Source: Levilactobacillus parabrevis ATCC 53295 (GTDB lineage Bacteria; Bacillota; Bacilli; Lactobacillales; Lactobacillaceae). Taken from it: DNA of 64,000 bases. The position numbers and the translations under genes were made by a program. The notes beneath the pieces were generated by a model that had not been told where the DNA came from, did no database searches, and saw nothing but the letters and a program-made list of their open reading frames with translations. How positions within the stretch are numbered: the stretch's first letter is position 1; each line of letters starts with the position of its first letter. Shown here piece by piece: positions 1 through 9,313 of this stretch. Location: positions 17,811-81,810 of the forward strand of contig NZ_AZCZ01000006.1 in assembly GCF_001434055.1 (NCBI RefSeq), given 5' to 3'.

Positions 1-1539
1 ATTCACCACGGTGTCAAGATTCACGACAACGCCCTGATTGCGGCCGCCAAACTTTCCGACCGCTACCTGACCGACCGATTCTTACCCGATAAGGCGATTG
101 ACCTGGTTGACGACGCGTCGGCTTCCATCCGGGTGGAAATGAACTCCGCGCCAACCGAGTTGGATCAGGAACGCCGGCAAATGATGCGGATGCAGGTCGA
201 ACAGACGGCGCTGAAGCAGGAAACGGATGCGGCCTCTCAGGCGCGGCTCAAGGAACTGACGAAGGAACTGGCCGATATCAAGGAAAAAGTCGACAAGCTG
301 AGTGCCCGTTGGAATCAAGAGAAGACGGCTATCAAGAGTGTCGGCACCAAGAAGACGGAGCTGGACAAGGCCAAACGTGATTTGGAAAACGCCGAGGCGC
401 AGTACGATCTGAACAAAGCCGCCGAACTTCAACACGGCACGATTCCCAAGCTGGAACAGGAATTGGCCGACTTGGAAAAGCAGAATCAGCAGCAAGACTG
501 GTTGGTCTCCGAATCCGTTACGGAAAACGAGATTGCTAGCGTGGTCAGTCGCATGACGGGGATTCCCGTGACAAAACTGGTTCAGGGTGAACGGGAGAAG
601 CTGTTGAAGATCGCCGATCGTCTGCACGACCGGGTCGTGGGTCAAGACCAGGCGGTTTCGGCCGTAGCCGATGCCGTTTTGCGGTCACGAGCCGGCCTGC
701 AAGATCCTACCAAGCCACTCGGGTCCTTCCTGTTTCTAGGGCCAACTGGGGTTGGGAAGACCGAATTGGCCAAGGCCCTTGCCGAGAACTTATTTGATAG
801 TGAAGATCACATGGTCCGCATCGACATGAGTGAGTACATGGAGAAAGAATCCGTGTCTCGGTTGGTCGGGGCGGCCCCGGGGTACGTTGGTTACGAGGAA
901 GGTGGTCAGCTGACCGAAGCCGTACGGCGTAATCCATATACCATCGTGCTCTTCGATGAAGTGGAGAAGGCCCATCCCGATGTCTTTAACCTGTTACTGC
1001 AGGTCTTAGACGATGGCCGGTTGACCGATAGCCAGGGCCGGACCGTTGATTTCAAGAATACGATCTTGATCATGACGTCTAACCTGGGCTCCGACCTGTT
1101 GTTGCAGGGAACCGATGATCAGGGACACATCACGACCACGGCCCAGGAGCAGGTGGCTAAGTTGCTTCAAGCCCACTTCCGCCCAGAGTTCCTGAACCGG
1201 ATCGACGATACCATCATGTTTACGCCGCTGACGTTGGCTGACGTTCAACAGATCGTGGTTAAATTGGTGGGACATCTCGCCGATCGCTTGCACGAACAAC
1301 AGCTGGATCTCACGATTACGCCCGCTGCGCAGGCCTGGATCGCCCAGAAGGGTTACTTGCCGGCGTACGGTGCTCGGCCACTGCAGCGCTTCATCACGAC
1401 CCACGTGGAGACGCCGCTGGCACGGCAGTTGATTGCCGGTGACATCCCGGTCAACAGCCTGATTACCATCGATGTGGTGGATGACCAATTAGCCTTTACG
1501 CACGAGTTGCAAGCGAAGACGATCCCAGCAACGGACTAA
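1..1539 (+). CDS. clpB: ATP-dependent chaperone ClpB, C-terminal part
   Basis: The frame is open from the first base, so this is the last 512 residues of a protein usually near 860 residues. ClpB is a cytoplasmic hexameric AAA+ disaggregase that threads aggregated proteins and works with DnaK. Visible are the end of the first ATPase domain, the charged coiled-coil middle domain (fragment residues about 55-160), and the second ATPase domain with Walker A GPTGVGKT at fragment residues 247-254 and Walker [11 protein letters not shown] conserved arginine-rich sensor region and C-terminal small domain follow. A rho-independent terminator follows the stop, so the gene ends its own transcript. The promoter and any CtsR site lie outside the window. 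ClpC or ClpE are less likely because of the long middle domain. Confidence 0.96.
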   Translation: MHHGVKIHDNALIAAAKLSDRYLTDRFLPDKAIDLVDDASASIRVEMNSAPTELDQERRQMMRMQVEQTALKQETDAASQARLKELTKELADIKEKVDKLSARWNQEKTAIKSVGTKKTELDKAKRDLENAEAQYDLNKAAELQHGTIPKLEQELADLEKQNQQQDWLVSESVTENEIASVVSRMTGIPVTKLVQGEREKLLKIADRLHDRVVGQDQAVSAVADAVLRSRAGLQDPTKPLGSFLFLGPTGVGKTELAKALAENLFDSEDHMVRIDMSEYMEKESVSRLVGAAPGYVGYEEGGQLTEAVRRNPYTIVLFDEVEKAHPDVFNLLLQVLDDGRLTDSQGRTVDFKNTILIMTSNLGSDLLLQGTDDQGHITTTAQEQVAKLLQAHFRPEFLNRIDDTIMFTPLTLADVQQIVVKLVGHLADRLHEQQLDLTITPAAQAWIAQKGYLPAYGARPLQRFITTHVETPLARQLIAGDIPVNSLITIDVVDDQLAFTHELQAKTIPATD

Positions 1540-1574
1540 CTGCTAATTATGACTTAATTAAAGATGAGTCGATG

Positions 1575-1620
1575 ACTGTACTGTCACGGTGCTTTGAGCG
1601 CCGTAGCAGTGCAGTTTTTT
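1575..1620 (+). terminator. Rho-independent terminator of clpB
   Basis: Arms at 1580-1593 and 1597-1610 pair over 14 positions with one mismatch and two G-U pairs around a 3-base loop. The stem extends outward to about 1575/1615 and runs into six T. Confidence 0.85.
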
Positions 1621-1707
1621 AGTGATTTTACAGCAGCATCCTAACGACCAGTTACGTTTAATTGCTGGGTGTTCTCGAGTATGCCGGTAAGTGGCTAAAA
1701 TGACTAG

Positions 1708-1721
1708 AGAACATTTGTTCG
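1708..1721. promoter_or_regulatory. Candidate LexA (SOS) box upstream of dnaE
   Basis: AGAACATTTGTTCG matches the Bacillus-type LexA consensus CGAACATATGTTCG at 12 of 14 positions, with both GAAC and GTTC half-sites intact and a 4-base spacer. It lies just upstream of the extended -10 promoter of dnaE. From memory, B. subtilis dnaE is also in the LexA regulon. Confidence 0.6.
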
Positions 1722-1723
1722 TC

Positions 1724-1755
1724 TTGCGAATGTTTGGCATTTTTTCTGGTATAAT
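1724..1755 (+). promoter_or_regulatory. dnaE promoter with extended -10
   Basis: A perfect TATAAT at 1750-1755 is preceded by TGG, giving an extended -10. The nearest -35-like hexamer, TTGCGA at 1724-1729, is 20 bases away and probably contributes little. The predicted transcript starts near 1762, shortly before the dnaE ribosome binding site. Confidence 0.7.
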
Positions 1756-1789
1756 AGCGATAAAGATAATGTGGAGAGGAGTGGACAGG

Positions 1790-4700
1790 ATGTTTGTCCC
1801 GTTACAGGTCATGAGTACCTACAGCTTGTTACAGAGTACCAACCGCATCCCCGACCTAGTGCAGGTGGCCAAGGATCGCGGTTATACCGCGTTAGCTCTG
1901 ACCGATAAGAATGTCATGTATGGGGTCGTGGCCTTCTACAACGCCTGTCGTGCGGCGGAGATCAAGCCAATCTTGGGACTGACGTTAACCACCCAAGCGG
2001 TTGGGGAGCCGACTCAGCCGAGTGAGCTGGTCTTCTTGGCCAAGGACTTTACCGGCTACCAGCAGCTCATGCAGCTATCCACGGCTTATCAGGTAGCCGG
2101 AGCACCGGTCGATCTTAGCCGGCAGACGGCTAATCTGACCCATCTCAGTGTGATTGTGCCATTGCATAGCGAGGTGGGCCAGCTACTGGAAATTGGGGAT
2201 GTCACGGCGGCAACCAAGATCGTTCAGCAGTTACAGACGTGGGCCCCGGCTAACGTTACCGTGGGGATCAGCCCGGACCTGGATGCAACCACCCAGCAAC
2301 GGCTACGAGAGGTACAGACGGCTACGCAGGTGCCACTCGTTGGTCTTGCACCGGTAGAATACCTGAATCGCGAGGACCACTTTGCCGTGACGGTTCTGCG
2401 CGCAATCGGGGCGGGTGAGGTCATTGAAGACTTGCCGGCTGCCCAGGAGACCATGGGGACCCACTGGTTACGACCAGCCGCCGAGGAAACGGAACGATTT
2501 GCCCACGCTGGGTTGACGGATGCCATCGCGGCGACAGAAAAGGTGGCCGTAGCGTGTGAGGTAACGCTGAAATTTCAGCAGCCGCAACTCCCGCAATTTC
2601 CAACGCCTGACCAACAGGACTCCCAAAGTTACCTGCGTCAGCTGTGTCAGGAGGGTCTTCAGCGTCGCTTAACGGCCAATGGTATCGTGGATAGTCAGCC
2701 CTATCAGCAGCGCTTAGAGCGTGAACTAGGGACCATTCATCGGATGGGCTTTGACGACTACTTTCTGATTGTCTGGGATGTCATGAACTTCGCCCATCGC
2801 GCCCACATCCAAACGGGACCGGGGCGGGGGTCAGCGGCCGGATCGCTGGTCGCCTACGTCTTGGCGATTACTGAGGTCGATCCGTTGGCCTATAACCTGT
2901 TGTTTGAACGTTTCTTGAATGAAGAGCGGGCCCAGATGCCCGATATTGACCTGGATATTCCGGATGATAAACGAGAACAGGTTCTGCAGTATGTGCACGA
3001 CAAGTACGGGCATTCTCGAGTCGGTCAGATTATTACTTTCGGGACGCTGGCGACTAAGGCCGCTCTCCGGGATGTTGGTCGGGCCTTGGGGATGGCGCCG
3101 TATCAGATGAGTGATTGGAGTGCGGCAATTCCTAACCAGTTGCATATTACGTTGACGGCGTCTTACAAACAGTCCCAAAAGCTCCGCAATCTGGTCGCTG
3201 ATAGTCCGAAGAATAAATTGCTTTATGAGACCGCCTGCAAGTTGGAAGGGTTACCTCGTAACTATTCGACCCACGCGGCCGGAATCGTGTTGAGCCAGGG
3301 GCCGTTGACGGATCTCGTCCCCCTGCAGCCGGGGGCTGGTAGCCTACTGATGACGCAGTACCCCAAGGATACGGTTGAAGCGGTCGGACTGTTGAAGATG
3401 GACTTTCTGGGCCTCCGTAACCTGAGTATTCTCGCCAATGCTTTGGCGTTGGTCAGAAAGCAGACGGGCCAAGTCCTGGATATCAACGCGATTGACCTCA
3501 ACGACGCGGCGACCCTCAAGCTCTTTGCGCAGGGGGAAACCAACGGGGTCTTCCAATTCGAATCCTCCGGGATCAAGCGAGTTCTGCGGCAATTAAAACC
3601 CGATAGTTTTGAACTGGTTGCGGCGGTCAATGCCCTGTACCGGCCGGGGCCCATGGAAAACATCGATACCTTCATCAAGCGTAAGGATGGGCAGGAGCAG
3701 GTGACCTATGCGGCCGATGCCCTCAAACCAATTCTGGGGCCGACTTATGGGGTTCTGGTCTACCAAGAACAGGTCATGCAAGTGGCCAGCACCATGGGGG
3801 GCTTTACGCTGGGTGAAGCCGATCTGTTGCGGCGGGCCATGAGTAAAAAGAAGAAGCAGACCATGGATGCCATGCAGAAGAAATTCGTTAGCGGGGCCCA
3901 ACAACTGGGGTACGCCGCCGAGACGGCCCAACAAGTCTTTACTTACATGGACCGGTTCGCCAACTACGGGTTCAACCGCTCTCATGCGGTCGCTTACAGT
4001 AAGTTGGCTTTTCAGTTGGCTTACCTGAAGGCCCATTATCCGGGACCATTCTACGCGGCCTTGCTGAATTCGGTGATTAACGTGCCAGAGAAGACCAAGC
4101 TCTACCTGACCGAGGCCAAGCGCCACGGGGTCACGATTTTGCCGCCGGATATTAATCAGTCGTTGGCGTACTTTAATCTGCGTGGTTCGGCCATTATCTT
4201 TGGGCTGAGTTCAATCAAGGGTGTGCGCAGAGACTTTCTGCGAGAATTGCTGGCTGACCGTCGTGAGAATGGACCGTATCATGACCTGCACCAGTTCCTT
4301 CAGCGAATTGCGGATAAATACCGGAAGGCTGATCTCCTCAATGCGTTGGTCTATGCCGGGGCCTTTGACAACTTCGGTTATAATCGCGCGGAACTGATTG
4401 CGGCGTTACCGGAGTTTCTCAGCAGTGTCGAACTGTCTGGTGGTAACGTTGAACTCTTTGCGGCGTTAGCACCTAAGGTCGATCACCGGCCTGATTTGGA
4501 TCTGATGACCAAGCTGACCCAGGAGGAAGCCGTACTCGGGGCCTACCTGTCGGGTCATCCGGTGGAGCAGTACCGGCCACTAGCCCAGCGATTGCATGCC
4601 GTGACCATCAGTGATTTGGCGGAGAATAACCGGGTCACCGTCGTTGTTTACGTTACGCGAATTCGGACGATTCGGACGAAGCGCGGTGAGCCGATGGCCT

Positions 4701-5137
4701 TTGTTACCGGGAGCGATGAGACCGCTGACGTCAGCATTACCATTTTCCCCAACCAGTATCGTACGGCGAGTGAGTGGTTGAAGACGGACCAGGTCATTGT
4801 CGTTCGGGGGAAGGTCGAACAGCAGCGGGGCTTACAAATCGTGGCTGATCGACTGGACCTGGCCGAAAACTTACAGCCGGCCGATGCTCAGCAGGTTAAG
4901 CAGGGGGCCCGTTGGTTCATTCGAGTCGATGCGGATCATGATCAGCGCCCCGTCGCTCAGCAGCTGGCCCAATTCTTGACGGCGAATGTGGGACCGGTAC
5001 CGGTGATCGTCTATCAACCCCAAACTGATCAAAAACGCTTGTTGCCCAAGACCCAGTGGTTACGGGCAGATAGCGCCTTAAAGGCGGCATTGGAACGCCT
5101 GATGGGAGCTGGCAATGTCGTCTATGAAAATGGATAG
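1790..5137 (+). CDS. dnaE: DNA polymerase III subunit alpha DnaE
   Basis: This is a C-family replicative DNA polymerase of 1115 residues. In Firmicutes it works beside PolC, extending RNA primers at the fork. The order is an N-terminal PHP domain (about 1-200), a palm region with PGRGSAAGS and the metal-binding aspartates of PDIDLDIP (D385, D387, D389), fingers and tandem helix-hairpin-helix segments, and a C-terminal OB fold (about 970-1060). PolC is excluded because there is no inserted DnaQ exonuclease. The ATG at 1790 is chosen because GGAGAGGAG at 1773-1781 precedes it and the promoter ends just upstream; the open frame runs 99 bases further, across that promoter. A LexA-like box sits at the promoter. 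In many lactobacilli pfkA follows, but here an fsa-type gene does. Confidence 0.96.
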   Translation: MFVPLQVMSTYSLLQSTNRIPDLVQVAKDRGYTALALTDKNVMYGVVAFYNACRAAEIKPILGLTLTTQAVGEPTQPSELVFLAKDFTGYQQLMQLSTAYQVAGAPVDLSRQTANLTHLSVIVPLHSEVGQLLEIGDVTAATKIVQQLQTWAPANVTVGISPDLDATTQQRLREVQTATQVPLVGLAPVEYLNREDHFAVTVLRAIGAGEVIEDLPAAQETMGTHWLRPAAEETERFAHAGLTDAIAATEKVAVACEVTLKFQQPQLPQFPTPDQQDSQSYLRQLCQEGLQRRLTANGIVDSQPYQQRLERELGTIHRMGFDDYFLIVWDVMNFAHRAHIQTGPGRGSAAGSLVAYVLAITEVDPLAYNLLFERFLNEERAQMPDIDLDIPDDKREQVLQYVHDKYGHSRVGQIITFGTLATKAALRDVGRALGMAPYQMSDWSAAIPNQLHITLTASYKQSQKLRNLVADSPKNKLLYETACKLEGLPRNYSTHAAGIVLSQGPLTDLVPLQPGAGSLLMTQYPKDTVEAVGLLKMDFLGLRNLSILANALALVRKQTGQVLDINAIDLNDAATLKLFAQGETNGVFQFESSGIKRVLRQLKPDSFELVAAVNALYRPGPMENIDTFIKRKDGQEQVTYAADALKPILGPTYGVLVYQEQVMQVASTMGGFTLGEADLLRRAMSKKKKQTMDAMQKKFVSGAQQLGYAAETAQQVFTYMDRFANYGFNRSHAVAYSKLAFQLAYLKAHYPGPFYAALLNSVINVPEKTKLYLTEAKRHGVTILPPDINQSLAYFNLRGSAIIFGLSSIKGVRRDFLRELLADRRENGPYHDLHQFLQRIADKYRKADLLNALVYAGAFDNFGYNRAELIAALPEFLSSVELSGGNVELFAALAPKVDHRPDLDLMTKLTQEEAVLGAYLSGHPVEQYRPLAQRLHAVTISDLAENNRVTVVVYVTRIRTIRTKRGEPMAFVTGSDETADVSITIFPNQYRTASEWLKTDQVIVVRGKVEQQRGLQIVADRLDLAENLQPADAQQVKQGARWFIRVDADHDQRPVAQQLAQFLTANVGPVPVIVYQPQTDQKRLLPKTQWLRADSALKAALERLMGAGNVVYENG

Positions 5138-5149
5138 ACCAATTTAATG

Positions 5150-5230
5150 AAAAATACCTCTAGACTATTTATATCAAGTTCTGTATTATATATACCAATG
5201 AATAAGATATCCTAATTTGGAGGTATTTTT
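5150..5230 (+). repeat. 11-bp perfect inverted repeat masking the fsa ribosome binding site
   Basis: AAAAATACCTC at 5150-5160 and GAGGTATTTTT at 5220-5230 are exact reverse complements separated by 59 bases. The right arm contains most of the GGAGG of fsa. An RNA that includes both arms could pair the Shine-Dalgarno sequence away. TATTAT at 5184-5189 is a possible -10 between the arms; a transcript starting there would lack the left arm. Confidence 0.6.
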
Positions 5231-5232
5231 TA

Positions 5233-5952
5233 ATGAAATTAAACGTTAAAGTTTATTCCGATGGGGCCAAATTGGCCGACATGAAGGCTGTCGCTGCGAA
5301 GGGACTCGTTGAAGGGTTCACCACGAACCCCAGCCTGATGAAGGCTGCTGGAATCACGGATTACCTGGCCTTCGCCAAGGAAGCTGTTGCGACTTTCCCC
5401 GACCAATCAATCAGTTTCGAAGTTTTCGGTAACACGCCGGAACGGATGCTAGCAGAAGCTAAGGTGCTGGCAGCGTTGGGTAAGCACGTGGCTGTCAAGG
5501 TGCCCATTATCCGGGCCAGCGGGGATGATAACACGGCCGTGATTACGGCGCTCTCCGACGCTGGGGTACAGGTCAACGTGACCGCCATCACCACGTTACA
5601 AGAGGTCAAATTAGCGGTCGATGCATTGAACCCTAAGACTGGCGGCATCGTGTCTGTATTTGCAGGCCGGATTGCCGACACTGGCGTCGACCCAATGCCA
5701 ATGATGAAGCAGTCAGCGGAGCTCTGCCACGCGAAGGCTAACGTGGAGCTTCTGTGGGCCAGTACGCGTGAATCAATCAACGTGGTTCAAGCTGACGAAA
5801 CCGGCTGTGATATCATCACCGTGCCACCCAAGATTTTGAATAAGTTAGACAAGTTCGGGAAGGATGCCTTCCAGGTCTCCGTTGATACGGTCAAGACCTT
5901 CGACCAAGACATCGCCGAATTAGGCTTCACGATTCCGGTAGAAGTCGGGTAG
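5233..5952 (+). CDS. fsa: Transaldolase-family protein (fructose-6-phosphate aldolase type)
   Basis: This is a 239-residue single-domain TIM barrel of the small transaldolase/fructose-6-phosphate aldolase group. Such enzymes form a Schiff base on a lysine and either transfer dihydroxyacetone units or cleave fructose 6-phosphate. The lysine is K89 in VAVKVPI, and FTTNPSL near residue 29 is the family phosphate-side motif. Small transaldolases and true aldolases cannot be separated by eye, so the activity is open. The start has GGAGG nine bases upstream. It stands alone between dnaE and pyk, with a hairpin and a terminator behind it. Its place is that of pfkA in homofermentative relatives, which fits a carbon flow through pentose phosphates. 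Confidence 0.85.
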   Translation: MKLNVKVYSDGAKLADMKAVAAKGLVEGFTTNPSLMKAAGITDYLAFAKEAVATFPDQSISFEVFGNTPERMLAEAKVLAALGKHVAVKVPIIRASGDDNTAVITALSDAGVQVNVTAITTLQEVKLAVDALNPKTGGIVSVFAGRIADTGVDPMPMMKQSAELCHAKANVELLWASTRESINVVQADETGCDIITVPPKILNKLDKFGKDAFQVSVDTVKTFDQDIAELGFTIPVEVG

Positions 5953-5965
5953 GTACCGGTTTTCG

Positions 5966-5996
5966 TCAGTCACTTTTAGATGATTAAAGTGACTGA
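5966..5996 (+). terminator. Hairpin after fsa
   Basis: The arms 5966-5976 and 5986-5996 are perfect complements (11 bp) around a 9-base loop. No T-run follows, so this may be an RNA-stabilising stem rather than the terminator itself; a better terminator lies 25 bases on. Confidence 0.5.
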
Positions 5997-6020
5997 GTAG
6001 TTTGGAAATTTGTTAAGAGA

Positions 6021-6063
6021 AGTTGGTACTGTGTTTTAATGTGAGCACACTGCCAACTTTTTT
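6021..6063 (+). terminator. Rho-independent terminator after fsa
   Basis: AGTTGGTACTGTG and CACACTGCCAACT pair over 13 positions with one mismatch and one G-U pair, followed by six T. Confidence 0.75.
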
Positions 6064-6209
6064 GGTTGAACAGAGTGTTTTTACCGCAAAACTGGTCGGC
6101 ATGTCTACCGTTTTTGAATGTTTTCCAATAAATCGAAAATTATTTCTTTGATAACAAATTGGTTATAAAGCGATGCTATTTCTGTGGGTTTTCAGCGCCA
6201 ACGGGTAAG

Positions 6210-6223
6210 GGAAAACGCTTACT
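6210..6223. promoter_or_regulatory. Candidate cre (CcpA) site upstream of pyk
   Basis: GGAAAACGCTTACT matches the consensus TGWAANCGNTNWCA at 12 of 14 positions, missing only the two end bases. It is about 90 bases upstream of the predicted pyk start point, a position typical of CcpA activation of glycolytic genes rather than repression. Confidence 0.55.
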
Positions 6224-6266
6224 TTGAGAAATTGTGTACAAAGTGTCGAAAAATCGATAAACATAG

Positions 6267-6295
6267 CAGACATTAATTTTCAAAAGTGATAGAAT
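6267..6295 (+). promoter_or_regulatory. pyk promoter
   Basis: CAGACA at 6267-6272 and TAGAAT at 6290-6295 are separated by 17 bases, and TGA directly before the -10 gives the extended TGN element. The leader to the pyk start is about 90 bases. Confidence 0.55.
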
Positions 6296-6392
6296 AATTT
6301 TGGAATCAAATTTGAGCCGAAACTTTTGGCATGCCAATTTTTAACGAGATTGGTGAACCAGTTCGGCCAATTCTAAAGGAGAGATTTTTCTA

Positions 6393-8150
6393 ATGAAGAA
6401 AACCAAGATCGTAAGTACCCTTGGTCCTGCAAGTACTGACGTTGATACGATTGTTAAATTAATCGAATCTGGCGCCAACATCTTCCGGTTCAACTTTTCA
6501 CACGGTGACCATGAAGAACATTTAGACCGTTTGGAAAAGGTCCACAAGGCTGAAAAGATTACTGGTAAGACCGTTGGTATCATGTTAGATACTAAGGGTG
6601 CCGAAATTCGGACGACTGTTGAAAAGGGTGGCAAGCTTGACTTCCATACCGATGACGAATTCCGGATCTCCATGGATGACTCACTCGAAGGTACCAAGGA
6701 AAAGATTGCTGTTACTTACCCTGGCTTGTTCGACGATGTCCACGAAGGCGGCCACGTCTTATTCGATGATGGTTTATTAGATACTGTCGTTGAAAAGAAG
6801 GATGACGCAACTAAGGAATTAGTTGTTAAAGTTCAAAACGATGGTGTCTTAGGTTCCCGTAAGGGTGTTAACGCTCCTGGCGTTTCCATCAACTTACCAG
6901 GGATCACTGAAAAGGACTCCGACGATATTCGTTTTGGTTTGGACCACGAAATCAACTTCATCGCTGCTTCATTCGTTCGTAAGCCACAAGATGTCATGGA
7001 CATCCGTGAACTCCTCGAAGAAAAGCACATGGAACACGTTCAAATCTTCCCTAAGATCGAATCCCAAGAAGGTATCAACAACTTTGATGACATCATCAAG
7101 GTTTCCGATGGTTTGATGGTCGCTCGTGGTGACATGGGTGTCGAAATTCCTACGGAAAACGTGCCTTTGGTACAAAAAGCTTTGATCAAGAAGTGTAACA
7201 TCTTAGGCAAGCCAGTTATTACTGCTACCCAAATGTTAGACTCCATGCAAGAAAACCCACGTCCTACGCGTGCCGAAGCTTCTGACGTTGCCAACGCCGT
7301 CTTTGATGGTACTGATGCAACCATGCTTTCTGGTGAAAGTGCTAACGGTGAATACCCTGTAGAATCCGTTGCAACTATGAACCGGATCGACATCAAGGCT
7401 GAAAATGCTTTGGCAGAATTTGGCCGTGACAACTTGGACTTCGATAACGGTGATGTTACTGAATCCATCGGTGCTTCCGTTGCCCGTGTTGCTAACGAAT
7501 TAGGTGTTAAGACCATCGTTGCTGCTACGGAATCCGGCTACACTGCAAAGATGATTTCTAAGTACCGGCCAAATGCTGATATCTTAGCTGTTACCTTTGA
7601 CGACCGTACTCGTCGTGGCTTGATGGTTAACTGGGGTGTTTACCCAATCGTTACCGAAAAGCCTGCTAACACGGATGCGATGTTTGATTTAGCTGCTGCC
7701 AAGGCCGTTGAAACTGGTTTGGCCAAGGAAGGCGACTTGATCTTAATCACTGCCGGTGTTCCCGTTGGCGAACGTGGCACGACTAACTTGATGAAGATCC
7801 AATTGATCGGCTCAAAGTTAGTTCAAGGCCAAGGTGTCGGTGATGACACGGTAATCGGCAAGGCCGTTATCGCAAACTCCGCTGCTGACGCAAACGCAAA
7901 GGTTGTTGAAGGTGGTATCTTGATTGCCAAGAACACCGACAAGGACTACTTGCCAGCTATCGAAAAGTCTAGCGCCGTTATCGTTGAAAACGGTGGGTTG
8001 ACTTCTCACGCAGCTGTTGTTGGAATTTCCATGGGGATTCCTGTTATCGTTGGTGCTACTGGTGCCAGCGAAAAGATCTCCGATGGCGAATTGATCACCG
8101 TTGACTCACGTCGCGGTATCGTTTACCACGGTGCTTCCAACGCACTTTAA
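6393..8150 (+). CDS. pyk: Pyruvate kinase with C-terminal PEP-utiliser domain
   Basis: Pyruvate kinase converts phosphoenolpyruvate and ADP to pyruvate and ATP, the last ATP-yielding step of both glycolysis and the phosphoketolase pathway. At 585 residues it is the long Bacillus/Lactobacillus form: the catalytic barrel starts MKKTKIVSTLGPAS, the active-site region includes IFPKIES, and residues about 480-585 are an extra domain like the PEP-synthase mobile domain, with GGLTSHAAVVG. The function of that extension is unclear. Codon choice is noticeably more biased than in neighbouring genes, as expected for a highly expressed enzyme. It is monocistronic, with its own promoter, a candidate cre site and a terminator. 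pfkA is not next to it. Confidence 0.97.
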   Translation: MKKTKIVSTLGPASTDVDTIVKLIESGANIFRFNFSHGDHEEHLDRLEKVHKAEKITGKTVGIMLDTKGAEIRTTVEKGGKLDFHTDDEFRISMDDSLEGTKEKIAVTYPGLFDDVHEGGHVLFDDGLLDTVVEKKDDATKELVVKVQNDGVLGSRKGVNAPGVSINLPGITEKDSDDIRFGLDHEINFIAASFVRKPQDVMDIRELLEEKHMEHVQIFPKIESQEGINNFDDIIKVSDGLMVARGDMGVEIPTENVPLVQKALIKKCNILGKPVITATQMLDSMQENPRPTRAEASDVANAVFDGTDATMLSGESANGEYPVESVATMNRIDIKAENALAEFGRDNLDFDNGDVTESIGASVARVANELGVKTIVAATESGYTAKMISKYRPNADILAVTFDDRTRRGLMVNWGVYPIVTEKPANTDAMFDLAAAKAVETGLAKEGDLILITAGVPVGERGTTNLMKIQLIGSKLVQGQGVGDDTVIGKAVIANSAADANAKVVEGGILIAKNTDKDYLPAIEKSSAVIVENGGLTSHAAVVGISMGIPVIVGATGASEKISDGELITVDSRRGIVYHGASNAL

Positions 8151-8170
8151 TTTGAGATAAACCTGTTATT

Positions 8171-8203
8171 AAAAACGGACCCTCTGTCGGGGGTCCGTTT
8201 TTT
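8171..8203 (+). terminator. Rho-independent terminator of pyk
   Basis: AAAAACGGACCC and GGGTCCGTTTTTT form a strong GC-rich stem with a short loop and a T-run. Confidence 0.9.
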
Positions 8204-8405
8204 GTGGCTTAAGGGGCAGCCGACTGTTTGAAATTAGGGATCGGTTCTGACCGATTCAGACAGCATTGTAGTGGGCAATCAGCGGACAATCAGCATAAAT
8301 AAATTTGTAAAGAATAACGCTCGCTAGTTGGACGGTTTCCGTGTAAAATAAAGGTTAGACACTTTTGAACGGTTGACTGGGAAAACCAGTAGAATTGAGG
8401 AGATT

Positions 8406-9302
8406 ATGGAAGAACTATTAGGCCGCGTCATCGCGGGAAAAGTTACCGATGAAAATGAAAATGATTACTACGTTCAGATTTCCGGAACGACTTTTCGGCT
8501 GGACAAATCAGAAATCAAGAAACCTTTAAAACTAGGCTCAAACTTCAAAGGGTTTACCTACGAAAATGAAAACCACGAAATGCAAATTACGCGGAATGCA
8601 CCGCAAGTTCAAGTCGATCACTACGGTTTCGGTACGGTGGTCCGGACGCAACGGACGTTAGGTGTCTTTGTTGATGTTGGATTACCTAACAAGGATATTG
8701 TCGTTTCCTTGGATGATCTGCCAGACATGATGGAATTGTGGCCTCAACAGGGTGACCGCCTGCTGATTGCTTTGCGTGAGGATGCCAAACAGCGGCTCTG
8801 GGGTGTGCTGGCTGACGGTGACATTTACGCCGCCATTGCCCAACCCGCCAAGAAGATTCTGCAGAACTCCAACGTGATTGCCCGCTCCTATCAATTGAAG
8901 CTGGTCGGCACGCGGGTAATGACCGACCACTACGAGTTAGGGTTCATTCATCCATCCGAACGGGAACGCGAACCCCGTTTAGGTGAAGAACTCCACGCAC
9001 GGGTTATCGGGGTCCACGACGATGGAACGTTGAACCTGTCCTTACGTCCACGGACGTATGAGGCCATTGACGACGACTCCGCGATGCTGTTAGCCGCACT
9101 GGAACACAGTGAGGACGGTCGTTTGGACTTTAGCGATAAGAGTGACCCGGCCGCTATCAAAGCTTACTTCGGGATTAGCAAAGGTCAATTCAAACGGGCC
9201 ATTGGTCACCTCCTGAAGGCACGGAAGATTACGCAACACGATGGTCAACTCTGGTTAGTGACGACCGAAGCCACTGACACGACTGAGGAGACCCAGGACT
9301 AG
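8406..9302 (+). CDS. cvfB: S1-domain RNA-binding regulator, CvfB family
   Basis: This 298-residue protein has the layout of CvfB (YitL): OB/S1-like domains over the first two thirds and a winged-helix end. CvfB in staphylococci binds RNA and affects expression of virulence and other genes; its role in lactobacilli is not settled. A recognisable S1 segment is YGFGTVVRTQRTLGVFVDVG at residues about 63-82, another is around 135-205 (VIGVHDDGTLNLSLRPR), and AYFGISKGQFKRAIGHLLK near the C terminus is the helix-turn-helix. The ATG at 8406 with GAGGAG just upstream is preferred over a TTG 33 bases earlier. It lies 11 bases before xerD and is probably cotranscribed with it. Confidence 0.85.
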   Translation: MEELLGRVIAGKVTDENENDYYVQISGTTFRLDKSEIKKPLKLGSNFKGFTYENENHEMQITRNAPQVQVDHYGFGTVVRTQRTLGVFVDVGLPNKDIVVSLDDLPDMMELWPQQGDRLLIALREDAKQRLWGVLADGDIYAAIAQPAKKILQNSNVIARSYQLKLVGTRVMTDHYELGFIHPSEREREPRLGEELHARVIGVHDDGTLNLSLRPRTYEAIDDDSAMLLAALEHSEDGRLDFSDKSDPAAIKAYFGISKGQFKRAIGHLLKARKITQHDGQLWLVTTEATDTTEETQD

Positions 9303-9313
9303 GAGGCACGCTC

